Shown here in pieces: positions 59,701-64,000 of a DNA stretch of 64,000 nt. Origin of the DNA: Hymenobacter yonginensis. Lineage in GTDB: Bacteria; Bacteroidota; Bacteroidia; Cytophagales; Hymenobacteraceae. The stretch is from contig NZ_CP115396.1 of assembly GCF_027625995.1 (NCBI RefSeq), positions 2,914,001-2,978,000 of the forward strand, in the 5' to 3' direction. Under the pieces are notes generated by a model. That model was not told the origin of the DNA. It did no database searches and worked only from the letters and a program-made list of their open reading frames with translations. Within the stretch, counting starts at the first letter, position 1, and each line of letters opens with the position of its first letter. Position numbers and translations under genes: made by a program.

Positions 59701-60471
59701 AAGGTGGGCCAGCAGCATCAGGCCGCCAAGGAATCGGCCCAGCAGAGCCTGTTTGGCGGCGGCGGCGGCGAAATGGCCATCCCGATGCCCAAAATCCAGG
59801 ACCTGGAGCCCTGGAGCCCCACCGAGAAGCTGCGCCGCGAAAAGGAAATCGTGGGCTTCTACCTCTCGGGCCACCCCCTCGACGACTTCAAGCTGGAAAT
59901 CGACTCCTACTGCACCTGCGGCCTGGACAAGATTGAGAGCTACAAAAACCGCGACGTGACGGTGGCCGGCCTGATTTCCAACGTGCAGTTCAAGACCACC
60001 AAAACCGGCCAGCCCTTCGTGAGCTTCAACGTGGAAGATTACGAAAGCAGCCTCAATCTGGCGTTGTTCCGCGACGACTACTCCAAGTTCTCGGCCCTCA
60101 TCAACCCCCGCAACTACGACAAGGAGCAGGTGCCGCCCATGTTCATCCGCGGCAAATACGCCCAGCGCTTCCGCGACTCCGACCAGTTCGAGTTCAAGAT
60201 CATGACCATGGAGCCGCTGTTCAACGTGGCCGAAAAGCTGGCCAACGGCGTGCGTGTGCAGCTCGACCTGCGCACCATCACCGAGCCCTTCATGGACCGC
60301 TTCATGGAGGCCGTGGAAGGTTGCGCGGGCTCCAAAAAGCTCGAAATCAAGTTCGCCGAGCCCCACGAGCACCTGGCCGTGGACACCTACTCCCGCCGCT
60401 ACCGCATCGAGCCCAAGGAGTTCATCCGCAAAATGCGCGAGATGGAAATCGACGCCTGCCAGCTGATTTAG
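56788..60471 (+). CDS. dnaE: DNA polymerase III alpha subunit
   Basis: From ATG 56788 (MPVFSHLHSHTQYSLLDGQA) the 1227-residue replicative polymerase has an N-terminal PHP domain (HLHSHTQYS, ALTDHGNMFG), the palm with catalytic PDIDIDFDD near residue 464, GRGSAAGS near 428, tau/beta-binding regions and an OB-fold near 1075. It copies the chromosome. An in-frame TTG lies 6 bases upstream; ATG is preferred. In many Bacteroidota a thioredoxin gene follows; here trxA is 3 kb away, with four genes between. Confidence 0.97.
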   Translation: MPVFSHLHSHTQYSLLDGQASISALMKKAQADGMPAVALTDHGNMFGAFNFVAEANKYNVKPIVGCEFYMVEDRHKKTFSREKGERDKRYHQLLLAKDQDGYHNLSKLCSMSFIEGVYSKFPRIDKELLLKYHKGLIATSCCIGAEIPQAILFQSEAKAEELLKWWLDVFEDDYYIEIQRHGLMNFDGTGKSQEDVNQVLLGLAKKYNVKVICTNDSHYVEQTDFAPHDILLCVNTGEEHSIPVGDFQTQYFRLISQDNKVHYDHLDNLRHLSGQDATIRRQLQRIDEEAQSPRPRARFGFANDQFYFKNQAEMNALFADVPESVDNTNEIVDKITPPKLQRDILLPNFPLPPEHPTADAFLRHLTFKGAFEGPKARYSERLPEIEERLDYELRVIETMGFAGYFLITQDFINHGRSIGVAVGPGRGSAAGSAVAYCIGITNIDPIKYSLLFERFLNPERVSMPDIDIDFDDVNRQRVIDYVVDKYGKTQVAQIITFGTMAAKSSIKDVSRAMELPLPVANDLVKMVPDQVGTTLAKAFAENPELDYILRDDAPDNLRGQILRLAHKLEGSVRNTGIHAAGVIIAPDDITKYIPVSTSKDSDLLITQFDGKVIESAGMLKMDFLGLKTLTIIVDAINLIEKNHGVKIDIDEIPIDDQKTYELYQRGDTIGTFQFESEGMRMYLKDLKPTNIEDLIAMNALYRPGPMQFIPNFINRKHGREEVDYPHELLEPILNYSQGIMVYQEQIMQTAQILAGYSLGGADLLRRAMGKKDMKKMALEREKFCEGAEKLHGIKAKKANEVFDVMEKFAAYGFNRSHSAAYSVVAYQTGYLKAHYPAEYMAAVLTNNMGDIKKVTFFIEEARKQGVAVLGPDVNESILKFNVNAQGQIRFGMAAMKGSGEAAVEDIVQERDKNGPYQDIFDFARRVNLRAVNKKTFESMAQAGAFDSFERYHRRQFLEAPGNDQNLIEKAMKVGQQHQAAKESAQQSLFGGGGGEMAIPMPKIQDLEPWSPTEKLRREKEIVGFYLSGHPLDDFKLEIDSYCTCGLDKIESYKNRDVTVAGLISNVQFKTTKTGQPFVSFNVEDYESSLNLALFRDDYSKFSALINPRNYDKEQVPPMFIRGKYAQRFRDSDQFEFKIMTMEPLFNVAEKLANGVRVQLDLRTITEPFMDRFMEAVEGCAGSKKLEIKFAEPHEHLAVDTYSRRYRIEPKEFIRKMREMEIDACQLI

Positions 60472-60493
60472 GCTGATTGCGGGTTACTGCACC

Positions 60494-60582
60494 GTAGCGC
60501 GAACTTTGTAGTTCGCGTCCCCGAGCCGTTGGACAAGTTCGTTTCAGCGGCGCGGAGGCGCGAACTACAAAGTTCGCGCTAC
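60494..60582. repeat. Palindrome, GTAGCGCGAACT family (copy 3)
   Basis: GTAGCGCGAACTTTGTAGTT at 60494 pairs with the region ending at 60582. The outer 24 bases pair perfectly and the next 14 partly. The same outer words form the arms at 26442-26533. Confidence 0.9.
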
Positions 60583-60614
60583 TGCGTTCTAGCGCTACGC
60601 CTACCAGACAGCAG

Positions 60615-60654
60615 CACGTCATTCCGAGCAGCGCGAGGAATCTCGCGTGCTGAG
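60615..60654. repeat. Single arm of CATTCCGAGC family
   Basis: CACGTCATTCCGAGCAGCGC and GAGGAATCTCGCGTGCTGAG match one arm of the palindromes at 2926 and 27264. The end word CGCGTGCTGA is shared with the CATGCAGAG family. No partner arm follows. Confidence 0.8.
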
Positions 60655-60701
60655 GTTGCTGAAGTAGCATCCCAGCTGACCTTAACAATTTTTCACTGGA
60701 C

Positions 60702-61220
60702 ATGAAGCTCCAAATTACTTCCCGAGCCATTCCATTGCTTTTTGGCTTGGGTTGGAGTTTAGCTAGTTGCCGCGTAGAGCAGCGGCTGATACTGCCGCAA
60801 TCTGCCCAATATCAGGCGGCCGCCGAAGCTCCCGTTACCACCGACACCGCTCGGCCATCCTCATCCACGCTTTTAATTCCGGAGTTGAAGCGCAATTCGC
60901 GCGTCCGCCCTGCTGCAGGATTAGTGCTGAGGCCTCTCACCCGCCCCCTGATGCCACAGGCAAAAGCCACCCATCCCCACACCTCAGCCCGCCGCCACCA
61001 GGCGCCGCAGGTCGAAGCGCAGCATCGGCGGCAGCCTGCGGAGGGCGGTGTAGTGTTTGGCGTGTTCCATCTGTTGCTGCTGCTGGCTGGGGCCGCTTTA
61101 TTCGTAGTCTTGGGATTGATCTTGTTCCCCATGAGCACCATACTGGGGCTATTTGCTTTCGTAGTGGCCCTGGCAGGCGTGGTTGGTGCGGTGCTGGATA
61201 TCATTCGGATAGCTCGTTGA
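60702..61220 (+). CDS. Lipoprotein with C-terminal membrane segment, 172 aa
   Basis: Signal peptide with lipobox near Cys23 (LFGLGWSLASC), a Ser/Ala/His/Arg-rich linker, and a hydrophobic C-terminus with two segments (VFHLLLLLAGAALFVVLGLI and ILGLFAFVVALAGVVGAVLD). The mid part is basic (HTSARRHQAPQVEAQHRR). The combination of lipobox and membrane segments is unusual. No family recognised. Confidence 0.68.
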   Translation: MKLQITSRAIPLLFGLGWSLASCRVEQRLILPQSAQYQAAAEAPVTTDTARPSSSTLLIPELKRNSRVRPAAGLVLRPLTRPLMPQAKATHPHTSARRHQAPQVEAQHRRQPAEGGVVFGVFHLLLLLAGAALFVVLGLILFPMSTILGLFAFVVALAGVVGAVLDIIRIAR

Positions 61221-61224
61221 AAAT

Positions 61225-61250
61225 AAACTTTCAATTTTTATTGAAAGTTT
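61225..61250. promoter_or_regulatory. Candidate GbsR operator, 11-base arms
   Basis: AAACTTTCAAT, spacer TTTT, ATTGAAAGTTT. It overlaps the -33 TTG of the promoter at 61241 and lies before the GbsR-type gene; TTATTGAAAGTTTGA is repeated in the second site at 61829-61851. Confidence 0.72.
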
Positions 61251-61270
61251 GAAATACTCCACTACATTTG
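61241..61270 (+). promoter_or_regulatory. Promoter of the GbsR-type gene
   Basis: TTG 61241-61243, spacer of 19, TACATTTG 61263-61270, an exact fit to TTG-N19-TAnnTTTG. The start ATG is at 61275, so the leader is very short. The upstream half overlaps the palindromic operator. Confidence 0.8.
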
Positions 61271-61274
61271 AACC

Positions 61275-61796
61275 ATGCAACTCGACGAAGCCAAGCGCAG
61301 ATTTATTGAAGGCTGGGGCACCCTGGGCTCGGCCTGGGGCGTGAGCCGCACAATGGCGCAGGTGCACGCGCTGCTGCTGGTGTCGCCGGGCGCGCTGAGC
61401 ACCGAGGACATCATGGAGCAGCTGCAGATTTCGCGGGGCAACGTGAACCTGAACGTGCGCGCCCTCATGGATTGGGGCATCGTGCGTAAGGAGCTGCGGC
61501 CTGGCGAGCGGCGCGAGTTCTTTTCGGGCGAAAAGGACATCCACCGCGTGGCTACGCTCATTCTGCAGGAGCGCCGCAAGCGTGAGCTGCAGCCCATCAT
61601 GCGCGTGCTGGGCGAAATCAGCGAGGTAGAACCCTCCCCCACGGCCACGCCCGAGGAAACTGCCGCCTTCACCCAGATGATTGGCAGCATCCAGAGCTTC
61701 GCCAACTTCGCCGACCGCGCAGCCTCCACCCTCATCAAAGCCGATGAGAACTGGTTTCTGAGCACATTCATGAAGCTGATGCGGCCGGGGCCATAG
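61275..61796 (+). CDS. GbsR/MarR-family transcriptional regulator
   Basis: The 173-residue protein has a winged-helix domain: FIEGWGTLGSAWGVSRTMAQ, then LSTEDIMEQLQISRGNVNLNVRALMDWGIV with helix-turn-helix, and the wing at RPGERREFF. The C-terminal region (about 95-173) is helical and probably dimerises. GbsR-type proteins are repressors that respond to small ligands. Near-identical palindromes in front of it and of the next gene suggest autoregulation and control of the cassette that follows. Ligand unknown. Confidence 0.9.
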   Translation: MQLDEAKRRFIEGWGTLGSAWGVSRTMAQVHALLLVSPGALSTEDIMEQLQISRGNVNLNVRALMDWGIVRKELRPGERREFFSGEKDIHRVATLILQERRKRELQPIMRVLGEISEVEPSPTATPEETAAFTQMIGSIQSFANFADRAASTLIKADENWFLSTFMKLMRPGP

Positions 61797-61828
61797 CGCT
61801 TCGGCAGGCCTTTTTTTTGCCTTCTATA

Positions 61829-61846
61829 TTTCAATAATTATTGAAA
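61829..61846. promoter_or_regulatory. Second candidate GbsR operator, perfect palindrome
   Basis: TTTCAATAATTATTGAAA is an 18-base perfect palindrome 67 bases before the epimerase start. It continues GTTTGATATAC, nearly as the first site (GTTTGAAATAC). Confidence 0.75.
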
Positions 61847-61913
61847 GTTTGATATACACGATTCCTTATTCGCCGGCGAAGTTTCTCTCTTCTTCCCTTT
61901 TCAAGCGTGTTTT

Positions 61914-62834
61914 ATGGAACCTCCACTGCTTATTCTGGCCGGCGGCACGGGCTTTCTGGGCCAGCACCTGCGACGCAATTTCACCCGGGCCGGCTACCGG
62001 GTCCGGACGCTTAGCCGCCGCCCCCGCCACCCCGACGACCTCGCCTGGGACGGCCGCACCCTCGGGCCCTGGGCCGCAGCCCTGGAAGGCGCCGCGGTAG
62101 TGCTCAACCTGGCCGGTCGCTCCGTCGACTGCCGCTACCACGCCGTCAACCGCTACGCCATCGTGCGCAGCCGCACCGACAGCACTCGGGTGCTGGGCGA
62201 CGCCATAGCAGCCTGCCGCAACCCACCGGCGCTGTGGCTGAACTCCTCCACAGCTACCATTTACGAGGACACCATCGGCGCAGCTCCGGCCAACACGGAG
62301 GCCACCGGCCGGATCGGGCGCGGGTTTTCGGAGATGGTGGCGCAGCAGTGGGAAGCCGAGTTCAACCTGGCTGCCTTGCCTCGTACCCGCCGCGTGGCCC
62401 TGCGCACGGCCATTGTGCTGGGGGCCGATGGGGGCGCGCTGCCTACGCTGGCCCGGCTGGCGCGCCGGGGCCTCAGCACCCCGCACGGCCACGGGCAGCA
62501 GTGGGTCAGCTGGCTGCACATCGAGGATTTCTGCCGGGCCGTGGAGTTTCTGGTGGCGCATCCGGCCCTGGCGGGTGCCTTCAACCTGTGCGCCCCCGAG
62601 CCCCTAACCAACGCTGCCTTGATGGCGCTGCTGGATGCCCACTACCGCCCCCGCTGGCACCTGCCGCAGCCCCGCTGGCTGCTCGAAATCGGGGCCTTCT
62701 TGCTGCGCACCGAAACCGAGCTGCTCCTGAAAAGCCGCAAAGTGGTGCCGCAGCGGCTGCTGGAAGCCGGCTTCCGGTTCCGCTACCCCACCTGCGCGCC
62801 AGCCCTGGCCGACCTGCTACCCCAACTGCCCTAG
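61914..62834 (+). CDS. TIGR01777-type NAD(P)-binding epimerase, second copy
   Basis: The 306-residue protein starts with ILAGGTGFLGQHLRRNFTRA, the nucleotide-binding loop, has VVLNLAGRSVDCRYHAVNR near residue 64 and ALWLNSSTATIYEDT near 103, and a C-terminal LLLKSRKVVPQRLLEAGFRF. It differs from the copy at 14353 (which has SGGTGMIG) and belongs to the CRY-containing subgroup. Substrate unknown. The palindromic operator upstream suggests control by the GbsR-type protein. A small membrane-protein gene follows after 60 bases. Confidence 0.88.
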   Translation: MEPPLLILAGGTGFLGQHLRRNFTRAGYRVRTLSRRPRHPDDLAWDGRTLGPWAAALEGAAVVLNLAGRSVDCRYHAVNRYAIVRSRTDSTRVLGDAIAACRNPPALWLNSSTATIYEDTIGAAPANTEATGRIGRGFSEMVAQQWEAEFNLAALPRTRRVALRTAIVLGADGGALPTLARLARRGLSTPHGHGQQWVSWLHIEDFCRAVEFLVAHPALAGAFNLCAPEPLTNAALMALLDAHYRPRWHLPQPRWLLEIGAFLLRTETELLLKSRKVVPQRLLEAGFRFRYPTCAPALADLLPQLP

Positions 62835-62894
62835 CCACTCAGCCTTTTCACTTCATCGCCTTTTCACCTCATCACCTTTCAACCCCCAAACGCC

Positions 62895-63284
62895 ATGAAT
62901 TACTATCTGCTGGTTTACGGAATTTATCTGCCTGTCACGGTGCTGCTCACCGTGTGGGTGGCGCGCACGCTCTTCACCAACGGCCGCACCTTCCTGGTCG
63001 ACATCTTCCACGGCAACGAGCCCCTGGCCGATTCCGTGAATAAGCTGCTCATCACCGGCTTCTACCTTATCAACATCGGCTACGCCACCCTGATGCTGCG
63101 CAGCACCGACGAAATCGGGAGCTACCAGCAGAGCGTGGAAGAGCTCAGCATCAAAATCGGGACGATTATCCTGATTCTGGGCGGCATGCACTTCTTCAAT
63201 CTGTATGTATTCTACAAGCTCCGCAGCCGCGCCCAAGACTATACCAACGCCCTGAACTTTGTGGTGAACAAGCCCGAGAAATAG
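62895..63284 (+). CDS. Membrane protein, 129 aa, unknown
   Basis: Three hydrophobic segments (about 4-23, 50-70 and 85-108) and a basic C-terminal end ([20 protein letters not shown]). I do not recognise a family. It is probably the last gene of the GbsR cassette. The gap before it has GGTGATGA-type words in reverse orientation (CACTTCATCGCCTTTTCACC). Confidence 0.72.
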   Translation: MNYYLLVYGIYLPVTVLLTVWVARTLFTNGRTFLVDIFHGNEPLADSVNKLLITGFYLINIGYATLMLRSTDEIGSYQQSVEELSIKIGTIILILGGMHFFNLYVFYKLRSRAQDYTNALNFVVNKPEK

Positions 63285-63478
63285 CCCCATGCCCGACCAG
63301 ACGGCGCTTTGCTGGCCCGCAGAAGGCTATCCGGCGCTTTGCTTGGTTTGACGGCCGATGCCCGGTATTGATCGAAGTGAACTTTCCCGACGCAGCCTTG
63401 TTGAAACGCAATCTGCTACCTTGCGCCCCCAAGAATCGTAAGAAGCAATTTTCAACGTCACACAAACCCCCTTCTGTC

Positions 63479-63808
63479 ATGGGACATAAAGCCATCGAAA
63501 TTACCGATGCTAACTTCGATCAGATCATCAACTCCGATAAGCCCGTGCTGGTGGACTTCTGGGCCGAATGGTGCGGCCCCTGCCGCATGGTGGGTCCGGT
63601 AGTGGAAGAGCTGGCCGGCGAATATGAAGGCAAAGTCATTATCGGTAAAGTCGACGTAGACGCCAACCCGCAGACGTCGGCCAAGTTTGGCATCCGCAGC
63701 ATCCCTACGCTGCTCGTGTTCAAAAACGGCCAAGTAGTTGACAAGCAGGTAGGTGCTGTTCCAAAGCATGTACTGGCTCAGAAACTCGACGCCCAGGTAA
63801 CTGCCTAA
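63479..63808 (+). CDS. trxA: Thioredoxin
   Basis: The 109-residue protein has the redox site WCGPC in [20 protein letters not shown] (near residue 32), the cis-proline loop [16 protein letters not shown] and normal thioredoxin length. It reduces disulfides in the cytoplasm, for example ribonucleotide reductase. ATG 63479 fits the usual start. A very strong terminator follows. In many Bacteroidota it sits next to dnaE. Confidence 0.97.
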   Translation: MGHKAIEITDANFDQIINSDKPVLVDFWAEWCGPCRMVGPVVEELAGEYEGKVIIGKVDVDANPQTSAKFGIRSIPTLLVFKNGQVVDKQVGAVPKHVLAQKLDAQVTA

Positions 63809-63830
63809 GCGCTTCTGTTTGCCTTTTGGC

Positions 63831-63879
63831 AAACGCAAAAAGCCCGGACCTGCTGAGCAGGTCCGGGCTTTTTGCGTTT
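63831..63879. terminator. Terminator after trxA, 23-base arms
   Basis: AAACGCAAAAAGCCCGGACC plus TGC and its perfect complement (23 bases) with a 3-base loop. It can serve trxA and the minus-strand gene that ends at 63902. Confidence 0.95.
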
Positions 63880-63901
63880 CAGACGTCCAACGCGAAGCAC
63901 C

Positions 63902-64000
63902 TTAGCGGCGGGGCCGGGTCTGGGCGTCGCGCTTCTGGCGGTAGAGCACCCGGTCGGCCTGGCGCTCTTCCTTGCGGATGCCCTGGCGCTCCTCGGTGGT
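63902..64000 (-). CDS. C-terminal part of a charged protein (partial)
   Basis: The minus strand is open from 64000 to a stop at 63902 and gives 32 residues with alternating Arg, Glu, Lys and Gln (for example EERQGIRKEERQADR, ending TRPRR). The 5' part lies outside the window. The pattern suggests a helical tail rich in charges. The terminator at 63831-63879 is in the right place for its 3' end. Product unknown. Confidence 0.55.
   Translation of the reverse strand, partial: TTEERQGIRKEERQADRVLYRQKRDAQTRPRR

Noticed and set aside
57478-60372. 964-codon open frame opposite dnaE
   Set aside because: Same mirror effect; dnaE is certain by its motifs.
2926-60654. Insertion sequences or transposons
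   Set aside because: The palindromic elements carry no ORF, and no transposase or integrase motif was seen in the window.
1-64000. tRNA or rRNA genes
   Set aside because: No cloverleaf with a T-loop GTTCRANNC and no rRNA landmark was found by eye; a tRNA scan would settle it.

Overview
The window looks like a chromosomal segment of a GC-rich Bacteroidota of the order Cytophagales, most like Hymenobacter. The evidence is the high GC with genes in both orientations, a Bacteroidota-type Rho with a huge Ala/Arg/Asp-rich insert, TonB-dependent and OmpA/TSP3 surface proteins, LptD of the Bacteroidota type, many short lipoproteins and DUF membrane proteins, and a few promoters that fit TTG-N19/21-TAnnTTTG. 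No rRNA, tRNA, CRISPR array, transposase or phage gene was recognised. The assignment to a genus is inference from gene content, not a database result.

Layout. 1-3733: the 3' end of lptD, then panB and an RluA-type pseudouridine synthase. 3997-7419: a fatty-acid desaturase and the classic rpsP-rimM-trmD-rplS block. 7739-12882: a small unknown protein, a 1000-residue M1 peptidase with a barrel-like C-terminal half, a lipoprotein that looks like a catalytically dead pyrophosphatase, and a secreted coiled-coil protein. 13144-15264: an overlapping pterin pair (PTPS and GTP cyclohydrolase I) followed by an SDR-type epimerase. 15355-17739: a class A PBP. 17893-25728: a cluster of small membrane proteins with a DUF4173-like protein, a winged-helix regulator, a Coq4-like protein, a methyltransferase and a UbiA prenyltransferase. 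25794-31389: a lipoprotein, a DsbA-like protein, rho and serS. 31502-34911: OsmC, a heptosyltransferase and a PolX whose polymerase site is degenerate. 35063-38908: tandem small lipoproteins, an EVE protein, a large secreted unknown and a DUF4252-like lipoprotein. 39414-42745: two tandem OmpA/TSP3 porin-like paralogues. 43070-48574: an M24 aminopeptidase, a second heptosyltransferase, an M16 protease coupled to an SRA-HNH modification-dependent endonuclease, and an O-methyltransferase. 48669-56411: a TonB-type outer-membrane receptor, an MltD-like transglycosylase, a LysM protein and a desaturase. 56788-63808: dnaE, then a lipoprotein and a GbsR-controlled cassette, then trxA. A truncated charged ORF closes the window.

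Functional themes are envelope building (LptD, two GT9 transferases, PBP1A, MltD, OmpA, TBDR, two desaturases), housekeeping translation and replication, pterin synthesis, and one candidate defence nuclease.

The most unusual feature is in the gaps. Many intergenic spaces are filled by long inverted repeats of several sequence families, two of them with perfect 40-bp arms and 12-nt loops, and others made of repeated short words. Two further findings are pairs of short palindromes that look like operators for the GbsR-type regulator and for the winged-helix regulator.
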